A stretch of 37,827 bases of DNA, taken from positions 29,121 through 66,947 of the forward strand of contig DMTN01000054.1 of NCBI GenBank assembly GCA_003477305.1. The letters run 5' to 3'. The DNA is from Acholeplasmatales bacterium (GTDB lineage: Bacteria; Bacillota_I; Bacilli_A; Izemoplasmatales; Hujiaoplasmataceae). Within the stretch, counting starts at the first letter, position 1. Every line of letters starts with the position of its first letter. A model generated the notes under the pieces. It did not search any database. It worked only from the letters and a program-made list of their open reading frames with translations, and was not told where the DNA came from. The position numbers were made by a program, and so were the translations under genes. Shown here piece after piece: positions 22,475 through 29,891 of this stretch.

Positions 22475-23632
22475 ATGACCATCCGCGTCAAAAACGGTCA
22501 ATGCATCCTCGGTTCCGACATCATCAAGGCCGACATCCTGATCGATGGCGGCCGTTTTGCAGCGCTCGGTATGTCCGCATCGGACGCCGACGTCACGATC
22601 GACGCCCAGGGCGCCTATGTGGCTCCCGGGTTCGTCGACGTCCACGTCCACGGCGGCGGCGGACGCGACTTCATGGAAGCGACCCTCCCGGCGTTCATCG
22701 CCGCCACCGAACATCATCTCTGGCACGGCACGACGGCGATCGTCCCGACCGCCGTGTCCGCGCCGATCGCCGATCTGAAGCGGTTCCTTTCCGCCTGCGA
22801 CGCCGCGATCGAATCAGGCGCGATCCGCGCCCGCATTCTCGGCGCCCATCTCGAGGGACCGTATCTTTCGACGAAGAAGGCCGGCGCGCATCACCCCGAC
22901 TATCTGAAAAATCCCGATCCCGCCGAATACGAGCGCCTCGTCGCCGATTATCCCTGTCTTTTGCGGATGACGGCCGCCCCGGAGCTTTACGGCGCCTTCG
23001 CCCTCGGCGAGTATCTTCATCGCCACGGCGTCAACGCCTCGTGCGGACACTCCGATGCGTGCGCGACGACCGTCCTCGAAGCTGCCAACCACGGGTTCAC
23101 GAGCGTCACGCATCTTTATAACGCGATGTCGCAGGCGGGCGAACGCGACGGCCGCAAACAGGGCGGCGTCGTCGAAGCGGCCCTCCTCGAAGACCGGTTC
23201 TACGCCGAAGTGATCGCCGACCTCCGCCACGTCCCCGCCGAACTCGTCTTGCTCGCCTATCGGAACAAGGGCAAGGAAAAGCTCGTCGCCGTTTCCGACT
23301 GCCTCTCCCCCGCCGGCATGGAAGCCGGGCGGTTTCGCCTCGGCGGCGCCGATCATGGCATCGACGTCGATGTCCGCGAAGCGGCCTTCGTCGCCGGGAC
23401 GGACAAGCTCGCCGGGTCGATCGTTTCATCGGATGCTCTCCTGCAGAACCTGCTTTCGCTCGGCATTCCCGTCACCGACGCCGTCTGGATGCTGACGAAG
23501 GCCCCCGCGGCGCTCCTCGGGCGCCAAGGCGCCGTCGGCGCGATCAAGATCGGCGGTTCCGCCGACCTCGTCGTGTTCGATGCGGCCGGGGTCGTTTCCC
23601 ATGTCATTTGCCAGGGCGTCGTCATCCGCTGA
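22475..23632 (+). CDS. nagA: N-acetylglucosamine-6-phosphate deacetylase
   Basis: A 385-residue amidohydrolase that converts GlcNAc-6-P to GlcN-6-P plus acetate in amino-sugar catabolism or cell-wall recycling. Metal ligands are H57 and H59 in DVHVHGGGG, E127 in HLEGPYLS, and histidines in CGHSDA and THLYNAM; the catalytic Asp lies in VSDCLSPAGMEAG. The final NxxA(x)LLG block is present. Length is standard. AGGAGG about 7 nt upstream fixes the start, 13 nt after the zinc-ribbon gene, so it belongs to the acyltransferase operon. No nagB or GlcNAc transporter is seen nearby. Confidence 0.95.
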   Translation: MTIRVKNGQCILGSDIIKADILIDGGRFAALGMSASDADVTIDAQGAYVAPGFVDVHVHGGGGRDFMEATLPAFIAATEHHLWHGTTAIVPTAVSAPIADLKRFLSACDAAIESGAIRARILGAHLEGPYLSTKKAGAHHPDYLKNPDPAEYERLVADYPCLLRMTAAPELYGAFALGEYLHRHGVNASCGHSDACATTVLEAANHGFTSVTHLYNAMSQAGERDGRKQGGVVEAALLEDRFYAEVIADLRHVPAELVLLAYRNKGKEKLVAVSDCLSPAGMEAGRFRLGGADHGIDVDVREAAFVAGTDKLAGSIVSSDALLQNLLSLGIPVTDAVWMLTKAPAALLGRQGAVGAIKIGGSADLVVFDAAGVVSHVICQGVVIR

Positions 23633-23633
23633 C

Positions 23634-23660
23634 CAAAAAAAAAGCAGCCGTCAAGGCTGC
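23634..23660 (-). terminator. Intrinsic terminator of the RluA gene (minus strand)
   Basis: GCAGCC (23644-23649) pairs with GGCTGC (23655-23660). On the minus strand the hairpin is followed by a run of T (complement of the A run at 23634-23643). The RluA stop codon lies in the loop. It lies between convergent nagA and rluA-type genes. Confidence 0.87.
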
Positions 23661-24556
23661 CCAAAATGCAGGACGTCGAGAAAATCGACGTCTTTTTTGA
23701 TGAACGTGCGACCATCGAGCCGATGCCACGGATGGTCGGGTTCGGCAAAGGAGAAGGCAAGCGAGCGGGAACAGAGGGCTTGCCGGCGGAGGCCGTAGCG
23801 GCGGTTCAGGGAAGCGATGCCGTAGAGCGGGTCGCCAATCACCGGATGGCCGACGAAGGCCATGTGGGCGCGGATTTGATGGGTCCGGCCGGTGACGGGC
23901 TCGATCTCAAGGAGGCTCATGTCGCCCTTCTCGAACAGCACGCGGTACCAGGTCGCGATCGGTTTCGCCCCTTCGAACGGCACGTCGGCGACGCGGACGA
24001 CCGCACTCGCCTCATCCTTCAGAAGATAGGCGGAGAGGGTCGCTTCCGGTTCGGGAAGGTATCCCGATACGGCGCAGTAGTACTTCTTGTGGACGCGGTT
24101 CTCGCGCATCGCGGCGGCCAGACGTCCCGCCGCGAGTTTATGCTTGGTGATGATCAGAAGGCCGGTCGTGTTGAAGTCGAGCCGGTTGCCGGGGGCGTAG
24201 CCGGTGGCTTCGCGCAGCGACTTGAGGGCCGTCAGGACGTCGGCTTCCCGCATCCCCTGTTCCGGATGCGAAAGCATCCCGGCGGGTTTGTCGACGATCA
24301 GAAGATCCTCGTCCTCATAGACGACCGAAAGCGACGCGGGAGGGATCTTCTCGACGCTTTCCGACCGGACATCGGTGATTTCGTCGCCGGTCGAAAGGAC
24401 GGTACGCGGGTCGACGAGTTTGACGCCGTTCAACAAAAACCGGCCGGCCGCGAGGGCGGCGCCGGCGGTGCCCGGGATCGTCGCCGCGAGACGTCGGCGG
24501 AACCATGATTCGAAAGTCAGATGGTGTTCGTTGGAGCCGATGACGTAGGTGCGCAT
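23651..24556 (-). CDS. RluA-family RNA pseudouridine synthase
   Basis: A 301-residue pseudouridine synthase acting on rRNA or tRNA uridines. The core motif is NRLDFNTTGLLI with catalytic Asp127, a small variant of the usual HRLDxxTSG. VVYEDEDLLIVDKPAGMLSHP, VHKKYYCAVSG and EPVTGRTHQIRAHMAFVGHPVIGDPLYG are typical of RluA/RluC/RluD members. The N-terminal ~60 residues resemble an S4-like domain (AALAAGRFLLNGVKLVDPRTVLSTGDEI). AAGGAA precedes the ATG. It is downstream of ktrB but separated by a terminator, and no clear promoter of its own is visible. The exact target uridine cannot be assigned. Confidence 0.9.
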   Translation of the reverse strand: MRTYVIGSNEHHLTFESWFRRRLAATIPGTAGAALAAGRFLLNGVKLVDPRTVLSTGDEITDVRSESVEKIPPASLSVVYEDEDLLIVDKPAGMLSHPEQGMREADVLTALKSLREATGYAPGNRLDFNTTGLLIITKHKLAAGRLAAAMRENRVHKKYYCAVSGYLPEPEATLSAYLLKDEASAVVRVADVPFEGAKPIATWYRVLFEKGDMSLLEIEPVTGRTHQIRAHMAFVGHPVIGDPLYGIASLNRRYGLRRQALCSRSLAFSFAEPDHPWHRLDGRTFIKKDVDFLDVLHFGQP

Positions 24557-24578
24557 GGTTATTCCTTCCCGGCGGTTG

Positions 24579-24603
24579 AAAAATCCCGAAGCGGACTTCG
24601 GGA
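24579..24603 (-). terminator. Intrinsic terminator of ktrB (minus strand)
   Basis: TCCCGAAG (24584-24591) pairs with CTTCGGGA (24596-24603) around CGGA; on the minus strand TTTTT (complement of 24579-24583) follows. It is 4 nt after the ktrB stop. Confidence 0.9.
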
Positions 24604-24607
24604 CGAT

Positions 24608-25957
24608 TTAGCCGATGAGCATTTTTTCTTGCGGATATTCCGCCGCGGAAGCATAGGGATGACCCCAGTTCCGGTTGAAGAAGCCGAAGATGGTGATCGG
24701 ACCGAGGCGGCCGAGGAACATCATCACGGTGATCACGATCTTCGATCCGGACGCCAGATACGGGGTGACGGACTGCGAGAGGCCGACCGTGCCGAAGGCG
24801 GAGACGACTTCGAAGAGCACGTTCGTCGCGGTTGCTTCGAAGAGGGGGCTGTTGCGTTCGAACGCCTCGACGGCGAGGAACGCGACGAAGATCGAAACGA
24901 GGGCGAGAAAGGCGAGGGTGAACGACTTGATGCGGGTTTCGTCGTCGATCCGGCGGTTCTTCGTGAGCGGGGCTTTTCCCTGTAAAAACGCCAAGGTCGA
25001 TTTGATGATCACGTACGCGGTCGTCGTCTTGATGCCGCCGCCGGTCGAGTTCGGCGAGGCGCCGATGAACATGAGCAGAATCAGAATCGACGCGCCTGAA
25101 ATGGATATGCGCGTCATCTCGACCGTCGAGAAGCCCGAGGTGCGCGCCGTGAAGCTTTGGAAGAACGCCTGCATCCAGGACAAACTCGATCCTTCCGTCA
25201 ACTTCAGGATCAACGTCCCGGCGATGAGCAGGACGGCGGTGGTCTTGATGACGATCTTGGAATAATTGGTGAGTTGTTTCCAGGAACGTTTCTTCATGAA
25301 ATCGAAGATGACGATGAAGCCGATGCCGCCGCAGATGACGAGGATGGCCGTCGTGAAATTGAGCAGGATGTTGTCGGCGTAGGGAATCAGGCTGCTCGAA
25401 CCGAGCAGGTCGAAGCCGGCATTGTTGAACGAGGAGATGGCGTGAAACGCGCTGATGCCGAGGGCTTGCCAGAACGGATAGTCGCGCACGAAGACGATCA
25501 TCGAAAACCACATCCCGACAAACTCGAAGGTGAGCGACGTCAACACGATCGCCTTGACCAGTTTGACCATGCCTTGCAAGGTAGTCTGGTTGAGCGCTTC
25601 GCGGACGACGACGCGTTCCATCACGCCGATGTGGACGCCGAGGATCGTGAGAATGTAGATTGCCAGCGTCACGATGCCGAGTCCGCCGATCTGGATCATC
25701 AGCGCTAAAACGACCTTGCCGAAAACGGAGAGCGTCGCGCCGAGGTCGGCGATCGTCGAAAGTCCGGTCACGCAGATGGCGGAGGTCGAGAGGAAGAGCG
25801 CGTCAAGATAGGGAAGACGCCCTTCGTTGACCGCGATGGGCAAGGAGAACAGGATCGAGCCGAGGGCGATGATCCCGAGGAAACTGAGGATGATGATGAG
25901 CAGCGGCGGGAGTTTGCGTTTCTTCTTGATGTTGGTATGATCCGAATGAATCACCAT
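24608..25957 (-). CDS. ktrB: Ktr/Trk-type potassium uptake channel subunit KtrB
   Basis: A 449-residue membrane protein of the SKT superfamily transporting K+. The four pore loops with filter glycines are visible: ICVTGLST, SFNNAGFD, ARTSGFST and AFGTVGLS. Hydrophobic helices flank each of them and GIKTTT marks the third-repeat gate region. Length (440-460) and the short cytosolic N-terminus fit KtrB rather than the longer TrkH. The regulatory RCK partner KtrA is not adjacent and is absent from the window, so it must be encoded elsewhere or be missing. It has its own promoter (TTGCAT-17-TATAAT) and terminator. GGAGGAG lies just before the ATG. Confidence 0.93.
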   Translation of the reverse strand: MVIHSDHTNIKKKRKLPPLLIIILSFLGIIALGSILFSLPIAVNEGRLPYLDALFLSTSAICVTGLSTIADLGATLSVFGKVVLALMIQIGGLGIVTLAIYILTILGVHIGVMERVVVREALNQTTLQGMVKLVKAIVLTSLTFEFVGMWFSMIVFVRDYPFWQALGISAFHAISSFNNAGFDLLGSSSLIPYADNILLNFTTAILVICGGIGFIVIFDFMKKRSWKQLTNYSKIVIKTTAVLLIAGTLILKLTEGSSLSWMQAFFQSFTARTSGFSTVEMTRISISGASILILLMFIGASPNSTGGGIKTTTAYVIIKSTLAFLQGKAPLTKNRRIDDETRIKSFTLAFLALVSIFVAFLAVEAFERNSPLFEATATNVLFEVVSAFGTVGLSQSVTPYLASGSKIVITVMMFLGRLGPITIFGFFNRNWGHPYASAAEYPQEKMLIG

Positions 25958-25992
25958 GGCGATCTCCTCCTTCCCGATTGCTTATCGGACGT

Positions 25993-26021
25993 ATTATACT
26001 ACGATTTCGCCCTTCATGCAA
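25993..26021 (-). promoter_or_regulatory. Promoter of ktrB
   Basis: On the minus strand TTGCAT (26016-26021), 17-bp spacer, TATAAT (25993-25998). Confidence 0.8.
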
Positions 26022-26036
26022 ACGTCGCTTTCCGCG

Positions 26037-26064
26037 AAACGAAAAATCATCGGAAATTTCGTTT
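26037..26064. repeat. 8-bp inverted repeat between the divergent ktrB and kinase-like promoters
   Basis: AAACGAAA (26037-26044) and TTTCGTTT (26057-26064) are perfect reverse complements 12 nt apart, lying upstream of both promoters. A shared operator is possible; no regulator can be named. Confidence 0.45.
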
Positions 26065-26089
26065 GCCGAATACACCGGATCCGGCGTAT

Positions 26090-26099
26090 GATATATAAT
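26090..26099 (+). promoter_or_regulatory. Promoter of the guanylate-kinase-like gene
   Basis: TATAAT at 26094-26099 within GATATATAATG; a TG lies just upstream at 26089-26090. No good -35 at 16-19 bp. The short leader contains AAAGGCGGTGG, the same GGCGGTGG ribosome-binding element as the MATE gene. Confidence 0.6.
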
Positions 26100-26130
26100 G
26101 TTAATATACGGTTTAAAGGCGGTGGCACAT

Positions 26131-26718
26131 ATGTTGATCCTGCTCGGTCCGAGCGCATCGGGAAAAACGGAATCGGCGAAGATCATGCTGAACAGATATC
26201 CGATTTCGCGCGTCGTGACTTGCACCACGCGTCCGAAACGAGTGAACGAGATCGAAGGGTTCGATTATCAGTTCGTGACCGAAGAAGAGTTCGACCGCCT
26301 CGTCGAGACCAAGTATTTCGCCGAGACCGCGATCTACAATGGGTTTCATTACGGCACACCGCTCCATCAGCTTCGGGACGACAAACTCATCATCCTCGAA
26401 CCGCGCGGGCTCGCATCGTTTGCCAAATTGCGTGTCTGCACGATCGTCGCCATTTATCTTCAGACGAACGAATCGGTCCGCTTTGAACGCATGCGGTATC
26501 GCGGCGATACCAAGGAAGAAGCGGAAAGCCGGCTCGCTTCGGACCGCGAACGCTTCGATTTGACGCATATCGCACATGTCGACATGGTGATCGACACCAC
26601 GAACATGTCGGCTTCCGACATTGCGGACATGATCTATGGAAACTACAAGTTCCTCCTCGGCAAAAAGCAGAATCCGTTCGAACAGATGCAGCTGTTTCCC
26701 GAAGAAGAAGGCTTTTAA
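26131..26718 (+). CDS. Guanylate-kinase-like P-loop protein
   Basis: A 195-residue cytosolic protein. It has the GMP-kinase P-loop GPSASGKT (6-13), the GMP-binding TTRPKR...EIEGFDYQFVTEEEFD block and NGFHYGTP, and the lid RYRGDTKEEAESRLASDRERF. It departs from canonical Gmk where the strand normally ending in D-x-Q-G reads LIILEPRGLASF, and in the FAET stretch. This could be a second, divergent guanylate kinase or a related small-molecule kinase. ATG 26131 is preferred to the in-frame ATG at 26098 because GGCGGTGG precedes it and the P-loop strand starts at residue 2. The C-terminal 25 residues form a Gln/Phe-rich tail not seen in Gmk. Confidence 0.75.
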   Translation: MLILLGPSASGKTESAKIMLNRYPISRVVTCTTRPKRVNEIEGFDYQFVTEEEFDRLVETKYFAETAIYNGFHYGTPLHQLRDDKLIILEPRGLASFAKLRVCTIVAIYLQTNESVRFERMRYRGDTKEEAESRLASDRERFDLTHIAHVDMVIDTTNMSASDIADMIYGNYKFLLGKKQNPFEQMQLFPEEEGF

Positions 26719-26757
26719 GCATTGACAAGCAAATCGATATCGTTTTTCGGCTTTCTT

Positions 26758-26766
26758 TGGTACAAT
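26758..26766 (+). promoter_or_regulatory. Promoter of trxA-reductase
   Basis: TGGTACAAT is an extended -10 (TGn plus TACAAT). No good -35 at the right spacing. Confidence 0.55.
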
Positions 26767-26807
26767 AGGCTCGGAAACAACAGATCAATCCAAAGGAGAA
26801 TCCATCA

Positions 26808-27119
26808 ATGTCAATCCAATTAACGAACAGCAATTTCCAGCAAGAAGTCCTTCAATCCGAACTCCCGGTCATCGTCGATTTCTGGGCGATCTGGTGCGGC
26901 CCCTGCAAAGCCCTCGGCCCGACGATCGAACAGATTTCCGTCGACCTTGCCGGCAAGGTCAAGGTCGGCAAGGTCAATGTCGATGACGAACCCGCCCTCG
27001 CCAATGCGTACCGCATTTCCTCGATTCCGACCATCATGCTCTTCAAAGACGGCAAGGCCGCCGGCCAGGTCGTCGGTCTCATGAGCAAGGAAAACATCCT
27101 CAAGCGACTGGGACTGTAA
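26808..27119 (+). CDS. trxA: Thioredoxin
   Basis: A 103-residue thioredoxin, the general cytosolic dithiol reductant. The active site WCGPCK has Cys30 and Cys33, the cis-proline loop is SIPTIMLF, and the closing GLMSKENILKRLGL fits. AAAGGAGA lies about 8 nt upstream of the ATG. It shares an operon with a thioredoxin-reductase-like flavoprotein 2 nt downstream, its likely partner. Confidence 0.96.
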   Translation: MSIQLTNSNFQQEVLQSELPVIVDFWAIWCGPCKALGPTIEQISVDLAGKVKVGKVNVDDEPALANAYRISSIPTIMLFKDGKAAGQVVGLMSKENILKRLGL

Positions 27120-27121
27120 TC

Positions 27122-27979
27122 ATGGCCGACGTCATCGTTGTCGGCGGCGGTCCCGCGGGGATCTCCGCGGCCATCTACCTGCAACGGTTCAAACGCGACG
27201 TCCTCGTCCTGATGAAAGACCAAGGCGCCCTCGGGAAGGCCGATTCCATCGAGAACTACTACGGCATCGTCGAAGCCGTCAGCGGCGCGGAATTGATCGC
27301 CCGCGGCGTGGCCCAGGCCGAACGCCTCGGCGTCAAGGTGCGCAAGGAAGAAGTCCTCGCGATCGAAGCGGGCGACGGCTTCAGCGTCAAGACCGCCGCA
27401 GGCGTTTACACCGCCAAAGCGGTTCTTTTGGCAACCGGCATGAGCCGGACCAACCTGAAGGTCCGCCGGTACAACGACTTTGTCGGGCGCGGCATATCCT
27501 TCTGCGCCGTATGCGACGGATTCCTCTATCGTCAGAAGAAAATCGGCATCGTCGGCAACGGCGAGTTCATGCTCGAAGAGCTTGACGTACTCCGCAACTT
27601 TTCGAAAGACCTCACCGTCTTCACCAACGGCGAGAAACTCGTCCATACCCCCGAAAACGTCAAGATCGTCGCCGATCCCCTCGTGGAGATCCTCGGCACC
27701 GACCGCCTGTCGGGCATCGCGACATCGACGTCGCAGTATCCGCTCGACGTTCTGTTCGTGGCGATCGGAACGGCTTCGGCGTCCGATTTCGCGATCCGCA
27801 TCGGCGCCTTGATGGACAACAACAAGATCGTTGTCGACGCTGACTTCATGACGAACATCGAAGGGCTCTTCGCCGCAGGCGACTGCATCGGCGGACTCGC
27901 GCAGGTCGCCAAAGCCGTCGCGGACGGCGCGCAAGCCGGCATCACGATCCACAAACATCTCAAATCGATCAAGTCCTGA
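27122..27979 (+). CDS. Thioredoxin-reductase-like flavoprotein lacking NADPH motifs (probable ferredoxin-dependent type)
   Basis: A 285-residue flavoprotein with the TrxR layout: FAD motif VVGGGPAGISAAIYL (G8-x-G10-x2-G13), redox pair C128-A-V-C131-D, and a C-terminal FAD block GLFAAGDCIGGLAQVAKAVADGAQAG. In NADPH-dependent TrxR the central domain carries GGGDSA-type and HRRxxxR motifs. Here the corresponding places read VGNGEFMLEE and FTNGEKL, so NADPH binding is unlikely. The protein is also shorter than usual (305-320). This matches the pyridine-nucleotide-independent, ferredoxin-linked reductases (FFTR) described from Clostridium. It lies 2 nt after trxA, its probable substrate. Ferredoxin as donor is inferred; a divergent NAD(P)H enzyme is the alternative. 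Confidence 0.83.
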   Translation: MADVIVVGGGPAGISAAIYLQRFKRDVLVLMKDQGALGKADSIENYYGIVEAVSGAELIARGVAQAERLGVKVRKEEVLAIEAGDGFSVKTAAGVYTAKAVLLATGMSRTNLKVRRYNDFVGRGISFCAVCDGFLYRQKKIGIVGNGEFMLEELDVLRNFSKDLTVFTNGEKLVHTPENVKIVADPLVEILGTDRLSGIATSTSQYPLDVLFVAIGTASASDFAIRIGALMDNNKIVVDADFMTNIEGLFAAGDCIGGLAQVAKAVADGAQAGITIHKHLKSIKS

Positions 27980-27996
27980 CGCCGTCGGGACTTTTT
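27971..27996 (+). terminator. First terminator after the trx operon
   Basis: AAGTCCTGAC (27971-27980) pairs with GTCGGGACTT (27984-27993), one T-G pair, 3-nt loop, then TTTTTCTTTT. The stop codon TGA is inside the 5' arm. Confidence 0.87.
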
Positions 27997-28011
27997 CTTT
28001 TCGGTGTTCGG

Positions 28012-28036
28012 AAGCCGGCCTCAAGGCCGGTTTTTT
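28012..28036 (+). terminator. Second, tandem terminator after the trx operon
   Basis: CCGGCC (28015-28020) pairs with GGCCGG (28025-28030) around TCAA, extended by AAG/TTT pairs (one wobble); six T (28031-28036) follow. Confidence 0.88.
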
Positions 28037-28037
28037 A

Positions 28038-28046
28038 TGTTATAAT
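28038..28046 (+). promoter_or_regulatory. Promoter of the chorismate mutase operon
   Basis: TGTTATAAT is an extended -10 directly after the tandem terminator; the -35 region would lie in the terminator stem and is poor. Confidence 0.65.
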
Positions 28047-28085
28047 AATTTTTGACCGCAAATCATCCGCTTGGGAGGATTCATC

Positions 28086-28364
28086 ATGCAAGAAATCGCG
28101 CAACTGCGTCAATCCATTGACGAAATCGACAAGGAATTGCAACGCCTGTTCATCGCCCGGATGGAAACCGTCCGATCGATCGCGGACGTCAAAATCGCTC
28201 ACGATCTGTCCGTTTACGACCGCGAACGGGAACTCCAGGTGATCGCCGCGAATCTGAGCCGCATCGCGGGCTCGCCGTACGCGGACTATTACAAAACGTT
28301 CCTTGAGACCGTGATGCTCCTGTCGAAAGAATATCAGAAGTCGATCGTCCGGAGCGCGCTATGA
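28086..28364 (+). CDS. Chorismate mutase, AroQ class (monofunctional)
   Basis: A 92-residue all-helical AroQ-type chorismate mutase converting chorismate to prephenate for Phe/Tyr synthesis. Active-site pattern: LRQSIDEIDKELQRLFIARMETVRSIADVKIAH (Arg in helix 1, Arg and Lys in the R-x-x-x-I-x-x-x-K stretch), then VYDRERE, as in the N-terminal domain of P-proteins. Length matches free-standing AroQ. ATG 28086 is chosen because GGAGG lies 8 nt upstream; a TTG 15 nt earlier would include that site. It overlaps ltaE by ATGA. No other aromatic-pathway gene is nearby. Confidence 0.9.
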   Translation: MQEIAQLRQSIDEIDKELQRLFIARMETVRSIADVKIAHDLSVYDRERELQVIAANLSRIAGSPYADYYKTFLETVMLLSKEYQKSIVRSAL

Positions 28365-29377
28365 AGAAGTATATCGATCTGCGCAGCGACACCGTCACCC
28401 AGCCGACCCAGGAAATGCGCGATGCGATGTATTGCGCCGAAGTCGGCGATGACGTCTTCCAGGACGATCCGACGATCAATGAGCTCGAACGCCTCGCGGC
28501 CGTTCGCTTCGGCAAGGAAGACGGCGTCTTCGTCCCCTCTGGGACGTTTTCCAACCAACTCGCCCTTTTCACCCACTGCAGCCGCGGCGACGAAGTCATC
28601 CTCGATAAGAACGCCCACATCGTGATCCACGAATCCGGCGCCTCGTCGATCATCGCCGGCGTCCAGTTGTTCACGCTCGACGGCGACGGCGGGGTCTGGG
28701 ACCTCGTCAAGTTCGAAGCCGCGATCAAGGCGAAGTCCCGCTTCACGCCGGGAACGAAACTCGTCTGCATGGAGAATGCGTTCAACGGCCATGCGCTTCG
28801 CCCTGCGTATATGGAAAAAGTATTCACGATCGCCAAACGCCACGGACTCGCGGTCCATCTCGACGGCGCCCGTATCTTCAATGCGGCGGCCGCGCTTCAT
28901 TGCGACGTCAAGGCGCTTTCTTGCTATGCGGACACGGTCTCGATCTGCCTCTCGAAAGGGCTCGCCGCGCCGGTCGGCACGGTCCTCGTCGGACCGCACG
29001 ACTTCTGCGAACGGGCGAAGGACCGTCGTAAACTGATGGGTGGCGGGATGCGCCAGGCGGGGTTCCTCGCCGCGGCCGGCATCGTCGCCCTGTCGAAGAT
29101 GACCGAACGGCTTGTGGTCGACCATGAGCATGCGGCGTATCTAGAAACACTCCTGCTCGCGATTCCGGGCATCACCGTCGATCCCGCGGAACGCGACATC
29201 AACATGGTCTTCTGGGACATCGCCGACGAGCGCAAGCACGGCTTGCTCGACCACCTCTTCCAAAACGGCGTCAAGATCCTTCCCTGGGAGGGAACGTTCC
29301 GTTTCGTTACCCATCTCGACGTGACGAAAGCGGACCTCGACCGCGTCGCCGGCCTCCTCCGCGCCTATTTCGCCTGA
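28361..29377 (+). CDS. ltaE: Low-specificity L-threonine aldolase
   Basis: A 338-residue PLP enzyme of fold type I splitting L-threonine or allo-threonine into glycine and acetaldehyde. The N-terminus IDLRSDTVTQPTQEM is diagnostic, VGDDVFQDDPT follows, HLDGARIFNAA carries the PLP-binding Asp, and Lys199 in SICLSKGLAAPVG forms the Schiff base. KLMGGGMRQAG is also typical. Length fits. The start overlaps the chorismate mutase stop (ATGA) and the Nudix gene begins 1 nt after its stop. Glycine produced here can feed C1/folate pathways. Confidence 0.95.
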   Translation: MKKYIDLRSDTVTQPTQEMRDAMYCAEVGDDVFQDDPTINELERLAAVRFGKEDGVFVPSGTFSNQLALFTHCSRGDEVILDKNAHIVIHESGASSIIAGVQLFTLDGDGGVWDLVKFEAAIKAKSRFTPGTKLVCMENAFNGHALRPAYMEKVFTIAKRHGLAVHLDGARIFNAAAALHCDVKALSCYADTVSICLSKGLAAPVGTVLVGPHDFCERAKDRRKLMGGGMRQAGFLAAAGIVALSKMTERLVVDHEHAAYLETLLLAIPGITVDPAERDINMVFWDIADERKHGLLDHLFQNGVKILPWEGTFRFVTHLDVTKADLDRVAGLLRAYFA

Positions 29378-29378
29378 C

Positions 29379-29891
29379 GTGGAACATCTGTTCACAATCG
29401 TCCGTTCGCCGGATCTCGACCTTGCGATCCCGCATCGGGCCCGCAAGGCCTATCGCGCCATCATTTGGGACGACGACCGCGTCCTGCTTATCAAGTCGCG
29501 CAAATATGGCGATTGGAAATTCCCCGGCGGCGGCGCCGAACCGGGAGAGCGCGCGTTCGCGGCGCTCGCCCGCGAGACCGCCGAAGAAACCGGCTATCAA
29601 CTCAAAACCCGCATCAAGCCGTTCGGCGTGACGCGCGAATACGGGAAAGGCGACGGGGGAAACGGACTGTTTTGCAACGAATCGCATTATTATGTCTGCA
29701 CGGTCCATCCGACCCCGGGAGTCCAACGGCTCTCTGCGTACGAGATCGAACACGGATACGAACCGATCTGGATGACGCCCGATGCGGCCGCGGACGAAAA
29801 CGACCGTGTCCCCGACGATCCCGCCATCCCTTGGAAAAAACGAGAAACCGCGGTCCTGCGCCTGCTCGCCGCGAGAAGGAAGAACCCATGA
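29379..29891 (+). CDS. Nudix hydrolase
   Basis: A 170-residue Nudix-fold pyrophosphohydrolase. The Nudix box runs G51 to Y73: G-x5-E57-x7-R65-E66-x2-E69-E70-x-G72, complete. It probably cleaves a nucleoside diphosphate derivative; the substrate is unknown. The start is GTG 1 nt after the ltaE stop with no clear ribosome binding site, suggesting coupled translation. Its TGA overlaps the next ATG. The upstream segment (VRSPDLDLAIPHRARKAYRAIIWDDDRVLLIKS) is a normal first strand pair, so the GTG start is reasonable. Confidence 0.87.
   Translation: MEHLFTIVRSPDLDLAIPHRARKAYRAIIWDDDRVLLIKSRKYGDWKFPGGGAEPGERAFAALARETAEETGYQLKTRIKPFGVTREYGKGDGGNGLFCNESHYYVCTVHPTPGVQRLSAYEIEHGYEPIWMTPDAAADENDRVPDDPAIPWKKRETAVLRLLAARRKNP

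Noticed and set aside
26722..26766. TTGACA at 26722-26727 as -35 for TACAAT at 26761
   Set aside because: The spacer would be 33 bp; the extended -10 is a better explanation.
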